Assembly (NCBI GenBank): GCA_029961685.1
Contig: JARWKL010000003.1
Coordinates: 12,323,282 to 12,387,281, forward strand
Source of the DNA: Aristolochia californica
Lineage: Eukaryota; Streptophyta; Magnoliopsida; Piperales; Aristolochiaceae
Reading direction: 5' to 3'
Length of the DNA stretch: 64,000 bases
The position numbers and the translations under genes were made by a program. The number at the start of each line of letters is the position of its first letter. Position 1 is the first letter of the stretch. The notes under the pieces were generated by a model that was given only the letters and a program-made list of their open reading frames with translations, was not told where the DNA came from and searched no databases. Below are positions 43,359 to 54,765 of the stretch, one piece after another.

Positions 43359-44758
43359 CAAAGTTTTGCATCTACATGGAGACAAAAAGTTTCAGGCTAG
43401 TATCTTTTCAGCATACACCGTTGAACAGTTGGACAACATCTGCGAACAGTCATTTTAAGGCCATTTTCAGTTGAATTTTAGTTATCAATATCTTGGCCAC
43501 TTTTGAGTTCCATCTGCAAGCTTCAACTGGTGACCTTTATTGCTTGACGCACACAAAAATAGATAAAAATAAAGAAACAGATAAAAATAGACATTTGGGA
43601 TGCTATCGAAAAGAAAAGAAAAGAAAAGAAAAAGAGAGAGAAAGCGATGCAAGATTATGGAAGAAACTTTCTGTCTAGAGAAGAGGAGTTTCTGAAAAAT
43701 ATTTTTGAAGATAGCCATCAACAAAAGGAAACTTTCTGACTGCAACAGTGCGTCCTTCTTCCTCTCGGTAGCTGGTTTCCCTGATTTGTCATCCATAAAA
43801 CGACAACAAAGCTGATGCTCAGTAGACGAGTTGTTGCCTAAGCTAGCAAAGGAAAGGCCAACATCTTTGTCCTCCCAAAAATGGCAACCCAACTGGCATT
43901 ACCTTTTTGAGACAGCAGCTCATACGATAGATTACGGGATGAACGGTAGAGACAGCCTTGTGACTTCCAAAAAAAAATAATAGCAACGATGTTCTGGAAG
44001 AGGCAACACTAGATAACAGAACCAGATATAATCGTTTATATGCAGTAACTCAGAATAATGACATGAAGCCAGATCCGAGTGGCAGCAATTGTCGAGATAC
44101 ATTAACCATAGAATAATAGCAATGACAGTGGAGATCCGATGAACTAGGGATCACAAACCAGAATTTTTTTGGATGCTGGTTTCTGAACAGAGTGGATCCG
44201 ATCCAACGCCAGAGAAGAGACTTCTTTTTATCGAAGCAGGTGACTAAGAGTTCAGTTGAAAGAAGCATGGAGTATAGCAGCAATGTATTGCTGTTTCTGG
44301 TGTTGCTGAATGCCAACCGAGAGTGTGATACTATTGCTTTTGTTTCTGCTCCCAACACTGCAAAAAAACAGAGTAGATCACTACCAATAAACGAGTTGTG
44401 AAACACTCCCTCTTACTATGACGGATTGATAAAAAACAGAGATATGAAGTTCTCTCCATGGAGTTCATGTTGGTTAGAATAAGGAAGAGGATAACCATAG
44501 TGCAAGTGCTGCAAATACTTCTCCAAATAGAGAAGGGTAGAAGAGAATCAAGAGGCTTTCACCAACAGAAATTAAACTCTGATCATAAACTCTGTTGTAA
44601 GCAGCAGATAGCAGCAACGCCTACAGGTGTACTAGCCGAATAGAGAAAAATTTAAAAATAACAACAATATGTCGAAAAACTTAGCAAATTGTGAGCAAAG
44701 AAAAAAATAATGGGTTTTTTGAATATGAAAACCATAGATGAAAGTCTTGAAAATCAAA
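43359..44758. other. Unassigned; probable internal sequence of a minus-strand LTR element
   Basis: It lies between the Harbinger-like element and a minus-strand primer-binding site at 44759-44770, so at least its right part should be the leader of that element. Minus-strand frames at 43485-43892 and 44050-44406 show no gag or pol motif. A GAAAAGAAAAGAAAAGAAAA run is at 43608-43640. Confidence 0.35.
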
Positions 44759-44770
44759 GCTCTGATACCA
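44759..44770 (-). promoter_or_regulatory. Primer-binding site (minus strand) of the LTR at 44771
   Basis: GCTCTGATACCA is the exact reverse complement of TGGTATCAGAGC and abuts the LTR. Confidence 0.85.
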
Positions 44771-45200
44771 TGTTGATTTTCAGGATTCCATGAATTTAGC
44801 TCATGGAGAAAAAGGAAGAGAGACCCATTGGGAGAAAACCAGAGGAAGAAGAGGTTATGGACTTGATGTCCTAACTCTCCCCTTGAAGCTCTATTTATAG
44901 ATTAATGAAACTACTGTATTACAACAATACCCCTGAACTTAGGATTTAGGGTTTTAACCTTGGAATTTTAATATAATTACATCAATATCATTTCTATCAG
45001 ATGACTCTTTATTTACCATCCTGCCATCATTGTATGTGGGCCTATGGGTCTTCTCCTTGATTTGTGGGCATTGAGCGCGTCTTCTATATCTCTTGGATGC
45101 ATGGGTCTTTCTTGGTCTTTTGAGCTTGAGTTCATCTTCTAACACACTTGGATATGTGGGTCTTCCATGGTTGTGCGGGCTTGGGCCCTATCTTCCAACA
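44771..45200 (-). repeat. LTR in minus orientation, related to the 11274 family, internal sequence on both sides
   Basis: On the minus strand it begins TGTTGGAAGATAGGGCCCAAG, contains GGAAGACCCACATATCCAAGTGTGTT, and ends GAAAATCAACA. It shares the repeated GGAAGA...CCCACATATCCAAG module with the LTRs at 11274 and 14174 but not the rest. A primer-binding site follows it, and a purine-rich GTCAAAAAGAGGGAGTG (minus strand, from 45201) precedes it, so it has the neighbours of both a 5' and a 3' LTR. A second, imperfect primer-binding-like word GCTCTGATACTA stands at 45400-45411. Confidence 0.7.
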
Positions 45201-47579
45201 CACTCCCTCTTTTTGACTTCCTTTATTGGATCTTGTGCGCTCTCTTCCTAGTTCTTTGATGTACGTCTACTCTTTGAAATATGCTTCTTCTTGATTTGGA
45301 TTTATCCATTTTTTGTTCTCATTTGATGATTAGAAGATTCATGTGTTTGTACAATATATTATTTCTTGTTTAAAGTTCTAATTTCACTTTTATCCTAGTG
45401 CTCTGATACTAGAACTAACGAAATTTCTTTTGGGTTGAACAACCTCCAGTATGCTAGATTTGTTTGATCTTGTTTACTTAGCTCTTTCCTAGCAACCAGG
45501 GGTGTCTAATATGTTGTGCACTTTATTTGTCCTTTTAGCTGAAGTCCTTAGTTTGAACTTAAATTTCTTAATAATGGGTCCTATAGTTAGGTCTCATTTG
45601 CCACACATTTGGATTTATTTTGGAAATGGTCTTGTTTTTGGTTTTTGCTTTGATTATCAAAGTTCTGGTAAGAAACATCTAGCACATATGATCGTTCCCA
45701 TAGAAACAACTTCAAGTACATCGGTTTATGTTATGTGTTTGATTCAATTTGTAGTGTTGTTACTAGAAAAATTGTGAAGAAAAACTTCTTGAGATCCAAC
45801 TTTTGTTATTTTTCAGCTGACCATAGGTAGATTTATTGCATAAAGTTCATTGCAACTTTGGAATGTTTTTGATGTTTGACATAGTGGTAGAAATAACAAG
45901 GGTAATAAGTTTACTGTAGTTCCCTTATTTTATGTTTTACTAGAAGGGTTCTTGGCAATTGTACAATGGTAGGCACTTGTTATTTGAAAAGGAAGACATG
46001 AACTTCTTTTGGTGCATATAATAGCTATGTATGATTTTTTTTTCAATTTGCTCCCCTTACATATTTAGTTGAGCTGATTTGCATATGTTTTTTTTTTTTT
46101 TATTGTAATTCGTTTCCTCATTTCAATTCAATTCAACATAAACTTGCTAATTTTTTATGTAAGCTTTGATTGTCCTACAAGGGTATCAAAGTGAATGTTG
46201 TTCATATAAAATTTGTGGCTAGAGGTAAATTTTTTTAATAGTGCATCTGTCTACTTGTGGATAAATGATCTCTAGAATAAATATTACAGATTACAGCTTT
46301 GTTCATAAGGAGCTGTATTTACATTCTAGCAAATTACTAATATGAGTATATAAAAAAATGATATATGTGACTGCAGGTTATGCATGTTCTTTAATATATA
46401 TTACAATAGAACTATAATATCAGAGCATACTACAAGTTCATTAGAAAGTGACCACCCTGTTACTGCATACCTTGGAATTTGGATCTTGTTTAAAGCTAAG
46501 TCAGGTGGACAAGCCTTCTAAATAAGATCAAATTGCATCAAGTGAGGAGTTGGAAAACTTCAACCAGAAATTTGATCTGGAATGCACATGGTGTATATTT
46601 TTCAACGAATTCTAAAAAGTTTTCAATAAGCTTTGGAAATGTATCAGTGAATTTTCAAGAGCACTTGCTAAACTTTTGGGAAGTTTTTCAAAGTGGTTTT
46701 GTAACTGAAGGCTAGACTATTTTCTGAATTTAGTGAAACCATATCATGGAATTTTCATTTTTATCTTCTTCAAATTGAATTTAGTATGTTTAGACTTGAA
46801 AAGGTGTTAGTCATTTTATGTAGTAATTTTTCCTAAGACACCCACCTTTTTTTATGGTTTAATGTTCATTTATTTATCATCTCACCTTGTATATACATAT
46901 TCTGTAGCAAAATGATGCTCAATGTTGTAAAAGAAATTCAAGGTGTCAAATGGTATAGAATATGTTTTCCAGACTCTCTATAGTTTTCTAGTGCAATATT
47001 GACAGAAAAATAAAAGCCAGTATTCATAAATTTTATTTTTTATTAGACTATTCATATATGTTCTTTTTTACTAGACTGGAGTAAAGGATAGTGGGGAACA
47101 CCTTTTTCACCTTTGTAAATAGTGATGTGGTCAAATTGTACTCATGTTCGAGATGAGAAATATGTCATTAGGTATTTTTCTGTTGGAGGTTCCTCGAGCA
47201 TGATTACCATCACTCTTTTGAAAGATTTTATTTGAATTCTTTGGGAAAATCCTAAAAATAACAAAAAGCTAGGTCTTGGATTTTCAATTAATTAGGAATA
47301 TGTAGTATTTTTATTTAGTTTGCGAAATAATTTATCTCTCTTATGGGTAAATTTGAGGCTATTCTCATTTTATGCCTCTTCTACTACTATTATTGGACTT
47401 GGGCTTAGGAGGTCATAGTCATCTTGATGAATGAAAGACCTGAACATATAGTTAGATATTTTATTTTAAATTACAACTTCTAAGGTACTTTTTCCTAATG
47501 CATGATTGCACTTGTCTTCAATTTGTTAAAAGATGAATAGTAAAGATAACTAGAATATAAAAAGAAAATTTGTTGCAGT
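45201..47579. other. AT-rich sequence, no gene recognised; may include the 5' part of a Harbinger element
   Basis: The first about 200 bases adjoin the LTR. Frames at 45502-45777 and 46533-46715 (+) show no domain. T-runs and GT/AG-like sites are frequent. If the transposase at 47580 has upstream exons, they would be here. Confidence 0.35.
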
Positions 47580-48720
47580 TTATGGAGCCACGAGTGCGGT
47601 ATATGTCGAATGTAATACAACAATATGGTATTATAAAAACTTTGTTGACAAACCAGTCTTGGAGGAAAGTAATAGTGGTAGAAGACCACTAATGGAGTGG
47701 CTTACCTGTTCAAATGACACAACCTATCGAGAGCAATTACGTATGGGGGTTGATGCATTTGGAAGATTTCTTGACTTTTTGAGGGAAACAAGTCATCTCA
47801 AGGATATTGTATATAGAACCATAGAGGAGCAAGTGGCAAAGGTTTTCAATATAGTTGGCCATAATGGAAAGAACTATCTAGTGAAATTCCCATTGCTTCG
47901 TTTTGGAGATACAGTTAACTCTCACTTCCATCAAGTCCTCCAAGCAATCATATCCTTGGAAGACATTTTTTTCAAACAACCTGATGGATTAGAAATGCCC
48001 CCAAAAATAAAAATAAAACAACAATAAGTTATGTTAGTGCTTGAAGGATTGTGTAGAAACTATTGTTGGAACACATAATCGTGCGAAAGTGCCAGTAGAT
48101 GTTGTATCAAGATATCAAGGACAAAGAAGCATCCAATACAAAATGTGTTGGCTGCATACACATTTGATCTAAAATTCACATTTGTTTTGGGTGGTTGGGA
48201 ATGTTCTACATCTGATTCAAGGATTTATAATAATGCATTGACAAGAGAAGTAGACAAGTTGATCATACCTAAAGGTGATCTTTATGCTATAAAAATAATT
48301 CTTGTTAGTAATTTAATTGTAATAACTTAATTATCATACCCTCAAGTAAATATTCTGTAGTTGAAGTGGGGTTTATGTTGAGAGTTGACTTTCTTATACC
48401 ATATCGAGGCAAATGTTATCACATTAAAGAGTATTTAGTTCACAGTGCTAAGAATTTTGAAGAGATGTTTAATCATAGATATGCCCAGTTGCAGAATGTA
48501 ATTGAAAAGACATTTGGTGTGTTAAAGAAAAGATTTTCGATTTAGAAGACAAAGCCTAATTATCCAACTCAAATTCTGGCAGATATTGTATTAGCAACAT
48601 GTATTATTGAGAATTATCTTATGGGGGTTGACCCAAATCTAGAGCTTATTAAGGAGGTTGATCAAGAGCTTATGGAGCAAGAGATTGACTAGGAAGGGTA
48701 TTCAACTACAAATTTGTTTG
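47580..48720 (+). pseudogene. PIF/Harbinger transposase (DDE_Tnp_4 type), broken
   Basis: The frame 47659-48027 carries the N-terminal helical part (FGRFLDFLRE, TIEEQVAKVFNIVGHNGKN, VLQAIISLEDIF). The catalytic part follows in other frames. Near 48045-48125 DCVETIVGTHNRAKVPVDVV stands where the family has TIDGTH, so the first catalytic Asp is now Val. At 48145-48330 is FDLKFTFVLGGWECSTSDSR, with the second Asp kept. Near 48500-48535 is NVIEKTFGVLKKRF, with the catalytic Glu kept. An ATTTAG stop and the stop at 48027 break it. A splice acceptor TTGTTGCAG precedes 47580. The Myb-like partner gene lies 500 bases downstream, the usual two-gene set of Harbinger. Confidence 0.85.
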
Positions 48721-48975
48721 AAGAGTGTTGACAAGCAGAAAGATTGAGATAAAAAATAGCTAAAAAAATATGGCATGATAAGATTTCCCCATAAGATATT
48801 GTATTAGCAACATGTATTATTGAGAATTATCATATGGGGGTTGATCCAAATCTAGAGCTTATGGAGCAAGAGATTGACTAGGAAGTGTATTCAACTACAA
48901 GTTTGTTTGAAGAGTGTTGACAAGTAGTAAGATTGAGGAAAAAATAGCTAAAAAAATGTGGCATGATGAGGTGTA
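48582..48975. repeat. Tandem duplication, about 216 bp, at the end of the transposase
   Basis: GATATTGTATTAGCAACATG recurs at about 48798. The following sequence to GGCATGATGAG/GATAAG repeats, the second copy lacking 21 bases (TTAAGGAGGTTGATCAAGAG region). The transposase C terminus is therefore present twice. Confidence 0.85.
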
Positions 48976-49198
48976 GTGAAAAAACTCATTTGAATGTTAT
49001 GTCATTGTACAAACATGAGATGTCTTCTTGAAAATTGTGTATGTTTGAAGTATATATGTATTAAGTTAGACTTGTAATTTCTATAGTTTGAAGTTTTAAT
49101 TGAATTAGAGTTTTAGTTTCCATGTATGCATGTACTTCAAGTGTTTGGCATTTGGTGTCTAATCGTTGAAAAAATGATAGTGAAAATATTTAGGAAAA

Positions 49199-49900
49199 AT
49201 GGATAGTAGCGGAAGTGATAAAAAGAACATTATATGGATTAAAGACATAGACAATTGTCTGATACAAACTCTAATAGATCAAATGAATAAGAGTCCAAAA
49301 ATTGATAAAACATTTACAGGAGCTGCCTATTCAGTAGCTTCAAAAGTATGTTAGAGAATTTGGGATCCATTTGTGGATTACAATGTATATCTTTCTAACA
49401 TATTAAAAATCAACTAAAGACGTAGTAATAGAACTTTGCTACACTTCAGGAACTCCATCGCTATAGTGGTAGTGGATTTGGTTTTAATCAATCAACCATG
49501 ATGTTTGCAGCAGCTTCACAAGTGTGGGATAGTTACATAAAGGTATGTTCATACATGTTTAATTTTTTATGTTTTAACTAACCTTTGTATACTAATTTTT
49601 TTTAATAATTTTTTTAATGTGTGGGCCAATCTAGATGCAAAACAATATCGATATAAGCATGTTCTGAACTATGATAACTTACATTTTCTCTTTGGGAAAG
49701 ATCATGCAACTGGGTCTAGTGGTACTACTGCCAAAGACAGGCAAATGAATTTGGATGAGGAGCCTAGTATATCCAACTTGGGAGATAGCTTCATTTCCGT
49801 GAAGATGGTAGTAATGAAATAGAATACATTGAAAACTCTCCTACTCAAAGAGGCAACAATTCCTAGAACATTTACTTAGTTAGGAATTAGTAAGGTGAAA
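49199..49900 (+). pseudogene. Harbinger-associated Myb/trihelix-like protein, broken
   Basis: From the ATG at 49199 a short frame reads WIKDIDNCLIQTLIDQMNKS, then TFTGAAYSVASKV, the start of a Myb/SANT-like (trihelix) domain of the kind encoded beside plant PIF/Harbinger transposases. It stops at 49353. Parts in other frames follow: SGSGFGFNQSTMMFAAASQV near 49462-49515, then a GTATGT likely splice site. After the AT-rich gap, 49619-49822 holds VWANLDAKQYRYK, then HFLFGKDHATGSS. In working elements this protein binds DNA and helps the transposase. Here it cannot be complete. Confidence 0.75.
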
Positions 49901-50685
49901 CATAAAAAATGATGACTTCCAACTACCAATTCATAAGAGAAGATTCAAACCTCTCAAGCATGTGAGTTGTACAACGAAGTGATGAAGGTTCTAGAACTTG
50001 ACAAATGCGCGAAGATGAAAGTATATGACTCTTTTTTTTTAGAGTTCTACTAAAGAGTAGCTGCTTTTATGGGAAGTCCTCCCTGAAGATTGAGCAATGA
50101 GGTTGATGATGAAAATGGATAATTAATTTAAGCACTTTAGAAATTGAGTACTTTAACAATTTTGAATAATGTAATTTTTACTATTTTGTGCACTTTATAG
50201 ATTAACTTACTTAATGATGAAATGGTTTGATCAAATAATTGATGTTTAAGGTGGATTTTATTGAATAGATCTTTTTTTATAATAGATGTTATTCCTATGA
50301 ATGTGTTGAACTATTTTGGATATATCCAATGGTTATATCTCTTCTTACTATAGATGTTATACCTATGGATTTTTTTCTTTTTCTGCAGTGATGGTTGTCT
50401 TATTCTCCTTATGGACTTTGAGAATTAATTAGAAGAGGTACTTGGAAAATGAAGTATATCTAGTGTTTTTTCATCTTTTTTTTATAAATGAATAAATAGA
50501 GTTATCCATGTAGTGGAATTGCTTGGAAGAGGGAATCCACCATGATCTCTTATCTCTTTTTTGTAGATGAAAAATATTTCTACATTGTCTAATTTTAGTG
50601 TATGTATGTATTGGTTCTAGATGGAAGGAGAAAAGTTTTAATATTTTTATGTTTATTTTATTTGATAAGAATTTGACAGGTAGAG
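49901..50685. other. AT-rich sequence, end of the Harbinger element not located
   Basis: I could not find terminal inverted repeats for the two Harbinger genes on either side. Nothing else was recognised. Confidence 0.4.
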
Positions 50686-52589
50686 TAGGGGTGGACAGGG
50701 GTGGCATCAATCCGAGCTGAACCTGAACTTGCCTATGTTCGAGTCAAGTGTGATTTAAATATTTCGAACTCGAGTTTGAGTCGAGCCTAGGCTCAAACCT
50801 CTAATAATTTTAACCGAGTTCGAGCCGAACTCGAGTTTCAACATTTATTTAAAACTTTTCAAAAAATACATATCTCGAGTTCGTGCTCCAACATACATTT
50901 AAAACTTTAAAAAAAAACACGTCAAATAAATTGTATATAAAATTATGTATACATTTTACATAAAATTGGGAATGACCTCTACTTAAAATTGGGCATAAGG
51001 GTGGCATCGAATCCAACTTAGTTTGAACCTTGTTCAAGTCAAGCTTGATTTAAATATTTTGAACTCGAGCTCGAGCCGACCCTAGCCTCGAACCTAAAAT
51101 TGTAATTGAACTCGAGCCTAATAATTTTAACCGAGTTCGAGCTCGAGCTCTAGCCGAGTTCAAGCTTAACCTACATTTAATACTTTCTATAAAATATATG
51201 TCAAATAAATTATATATAAAATTATGCATACATTTTAAAAAAAGAATAATAGGAGATGTTCAGGATTGAATTTCAATATTGGATTAAAACGCACCAATAT
51301 TAATCTTTTTTATTCCAAATATTGTCTAGCTTGTTTCGTAATTTTTGAATCTGGCCATAAATTTACTATGGCCTCCTTAGTGCCCTTGGTTGAAAATTTA
51401 GATTCTAGGAAAAACTAGAAGATACATATTTTCAAAACAACCTTTAAATAAAATCCTACTACTATTAGTGACTTATTAGAAAATTACAAGAAATATTTTA
51501 AAATTTTCTTAGGAAAGTTAAATGGACCTCTTTTGCCTCTTCTAGGGAAATAAATAAAAATTAATAATCAATCTAATATATTACTATACTTATCGATAAA
51601 TTTTTAATCAAATAAAATGTCAAACAAAAAATTGCAATGAAAATTGCCTATTACAGCATCAACTGTCAAATACTTATTCAAAAATTTTCTATACGGTTTT
51701 CTAGCCCATCTTGGCAGGAAAAAATTATATAATTTTTTAATAAGAATTTTCAATTAGAAAAATGTTTACAAAAAACATGAGACACTAATAGTCCATAGAA
51801 ACTTATTTCTACTAAAATTTATTTTCAATTTCTTCAAGAACCATGAGGAAGGAAAAAGTTTTTTTTTCACTTTATGATCTCGCACGTGCGAAACCATCTT
51901 CCCGCAACGAGAAGAGGAGGAGGGAAGGGGGTTACGGCACCGGCGAGGACCTGTCATCGGGGATGACAACTGCGACTGTGACGGAAACAAAGGTGAATAC
52001 GAGGGGAGGAAGAAATCGAACTAACGGCCACAGAGGCGGCCGGCGAGTTGTCGACGGCAACAACAGCGAACGGGAGGGGCTCGACGGTGACGAGGGGAGG
52101 AAGCATTCCACCCCCCACCCCTTCTTGCTCTTGCTCTTGCTCCCACTCCCTACTCAGCCCGTTAACAAACCGGCTTGGTTCGAAGCCACCCCTAGGGGTG
52201 GACATAGGGTTGGGTTCTCAACTCGACTCGACCAGACCCGAAAACCTCGAATTCAAGTACCTCGACGGTCAAAGACGGGTTCGTGAAAAAAAAAAACCCT
52301 TGCAAATTTTGGTCAGGGTTGAGTTTTTTCAAACCCGACCCGAACCCAATCCGTGGGGATGAGGCATGGATATAAAATGGGATTGGGACGTATTGGGGAT
52401 AGGAAGGATTTACGGGGATGGGCGGGAATGGGTCGGGTTTAAGTCGAGTTTACAGGAACGGGGGGGGGGACGGAGTTACGATCGGGTCGGGGTTGGGTTA
52501 GATGTTTTAGATTTTTTGAGTTCGAGTTTTGGGGTTAAGAATGGAGGTTAGATTCGGGTTTTGAGAAACCTTCCTCATGCCTACCCTTA
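50686..52589. mobile_element. Older hAT-like miniature element, split by another hAT within its terminal repeat
   Basis: The split ends are TAGGGGTGGA at 50686-50695 and, after the insertion, CATAGGGTTGGGTTCTC from 52203. The far end (other strand) reads TAAGGGTAGGCATGAGG. Without the insert it would be about 397 bp, rich in GGGT/GACCCG words. The right border and a duplication could not be confirmed. Confidence 0.5.
50696..52194. mobile_element. Non-autonomous hAT, 1.5 kb, perfect duplication GGGGTGGA
   Basis: The left end CAGGGGTGGCATCAATCC and the right end (other strand) TAGGGGTGGCTTCGAACC pair as terminal repeats. The octamers 50688-50695 and 52195-52202 are both GGGGTGGA, a perfect hAT-type duplication. 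The left subterminal region matches the right end of the 26968-35928 hAT and is itself duplicated (about 50697-50996 and 50997-51240, both starting GGGTGGCATC). The right half has a GC-rich segment (51870-52150) with open frames in several phases that I cannot assign. There is no transposase. Confidence 0.8.
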
Positions 52590-53711
52590 AGCTTGATAAT
52601 AGACTTTCAAATTGCCACTTTTTTATGTTCACTAATTACATTTTTTAGGTTAGATTGATGTATTTTTATTATTAGAGATTCTAAAAATTATGTCGGAATA
52701 TAAACTTTAAATAATGATAATTATCTGATAACAATCAATCATACGTTGTGCAAACTATCAAAGAAGTATAAATCATGATTGTTCATCCTAGTGGATTGAT
52801 TGATTAAACACAACTATGCCAAAATGAGCTATAAAGCATGATCAATCATCCCCAATGGATTGATCGATCATACATGTCCAGGAATTGAAGGCATATAAGG
52901 TGTGATCGATCATACCTATGTATTTGATCGATCAGATAAAACTATACCAATATGGGACATAAAACATGATCGATCATACCCATAGTATGGATCAACAATA
53001 CTTAGTTTTGCACAACCAGAACATCAATGTATGGTCAATTGGATTCAATTGATCTATCAACTTCAACTTTTTGAAGGCTTAATATTGCATTGATTGATCA
53101 ATAAGCCTAAGTATTCATAAAAATATAGTTGTTACACACGATTGATCGATCAATGAGTATGTCGGCTTTTTAAAATAGCTACATAAAGGCTACTTTTACC
53201 TGGAAAAGCAATAAATACCCAACAAACATGCCTTAGAGCATTCATTGAACTTTTATTTGTAAACCGACTACATTCAAAGCAATTCCTACTTGAAATTCTT
53301 TTCAAACCCACTTTTGAGGGAAAAGAGCTAGAAATTTGCAAAAATCCATCTCTAAGTATTTTCTTTGCATCACCATAGTTCAAGCTCTAAAAATCTCATA
53401 TATTGTACATCAAAGGTAAGAGCTTTGAATATCTCAAAGGAGAAGGTTGTCTCTCCATCAATTCAAAGGGTGTAAGTTTTTCTCTCTTTGTATTTTTATT
53501 TTTTTAACTCCATAGGTTGGTGTAGAACCTATAATCTAGGTAGAAGAGGTTGCTAGAGGTAGAATCTAGCCACTTAATCTTTGGAGCCATTTGTAAAGTC
53601 GTGTACTTGAGCATACGCGTGGCTTAAAAGAGAGCAAAAACCTTTTTTTATGTAATTTCCAACTAATAGAGCTTATTAGTGAAGTTTCTTAAGCAAGCAT
53701 TCTTGGGTGGT

Positions 53712-53897
53712 TGTTGAAATGAGTTGTAAATTGTGTAATTTGTTACTGTAATTATAGGAAACGATTTGTTTCCTTGATTTTTTCCTGATTCTAAGATCTA
53801 AATTGGATCTTAATAAGGTTGTAAATGTATTATAAAAAGCCTCCAAGAGAAGAAGAATACATATCATCAGAAAATTCTTTGAAGGGTCTGTTTTACA
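53712..53897 (+). repeat. 5' LTR of the 53712-56564 copia element
   Basis: 186 bp. It contains GTATTATAAAAAGCCTCC (TATA-like) about 65 bp before its end and adjoins the primer-binding site. Confidence 0.9.
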
Positions 53898-54372
53898 TAG
53901 TATCAAAGCAGTCTATTTCTCTTCTCCTTCCCGTCGCCGAAGATCAGAGCTAAGTGCTCACGTAGTTGTCGACGTCGCAGAAGGAGGTAGCCAAAAATAT
54001 CATGGCCTAAGGAAGTTGCAAAACTCTGTTTTCTGCAACTCAATAGCCCGACAGTCTCATAGCCAAAATCTCATAGCCGACGACCGCAAATGACCAAACC
54101 AACAACCCGTTATCGCCGTCGATCAATGCTGTCGCCGAAGGAAGCCGACAAACCCTTTTTTTTCTGCGACTCAGTGGCCCGACGGTTTCCACGGCTCTAT
54201 CCCGTAGCCGAAAAACGTCGTCGTCTAAGCCGTCGACAATCTCCGCTGAAGTACGCCGACGCACCGTCACCGTTGCTGAAGACGCTCTGTCGTCATCGAA
54301 TACGCCCTGTCGTTGCAGTAAAATCGAGTCACTGCCACCCAAAATCTGGCAGGACTCTCGAAAGCCGACGAA

Positions 54373-54645
54373 TTGCCGCCAAATCATCCTTCTTTCTTCC
54401 ATCCACAAGAGAATAACGAAGGGGCTGAATTTGATAAGTTAGAAGATGTGAATGAACTTTTGAACCAACCAGGTCATCATGATGTGCAACAAGACTGTGC
54501 TCCCAACCATGAAGCCGAGAGTGAATCATTAATTTCTCTTGAAGAATCCTCAGAGTTGCCTCCGTCTGCACCATCAACTGAAGAATCTACCCAAAATTTT
54601 CCTTCTCAGGTAAATATGAATCATGTGTTTGATGAATCTATTTAA
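54373..54645 (+). pseudogene. Acidic linker of copia pol, between integrase and reverse transcriptase
   Basis: A Glu/Ser/Pro-rich 90-codon frame (ESLISLEESSELPP, PSAPSTEES) followed, after a TAA, by LRYPQRLNRGVPKK, the arginine-rich step that precedes reverse transcriptase in many copia elements. Its start codon is incidental, since it lies just after the deletion joint. Confidence 0.6.
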
Positions 54646-54765
54646 ACATGTGTTCCTATAGAAAATATAACTCTTAGATATCCACAAAGATTGAATAGGG
54701 GAGTTCCAAAGAAATAGTATGAACCTGATCTTGAAACCAAGACAAAATACTCAATCAACAACTAC

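Noticed and set aside
52048..52551. Genes in the GC-rich or GGGT-rich stretch
   Set aside because: Open frames occur in several phases at once over low-complexity DNA at transposon ends.
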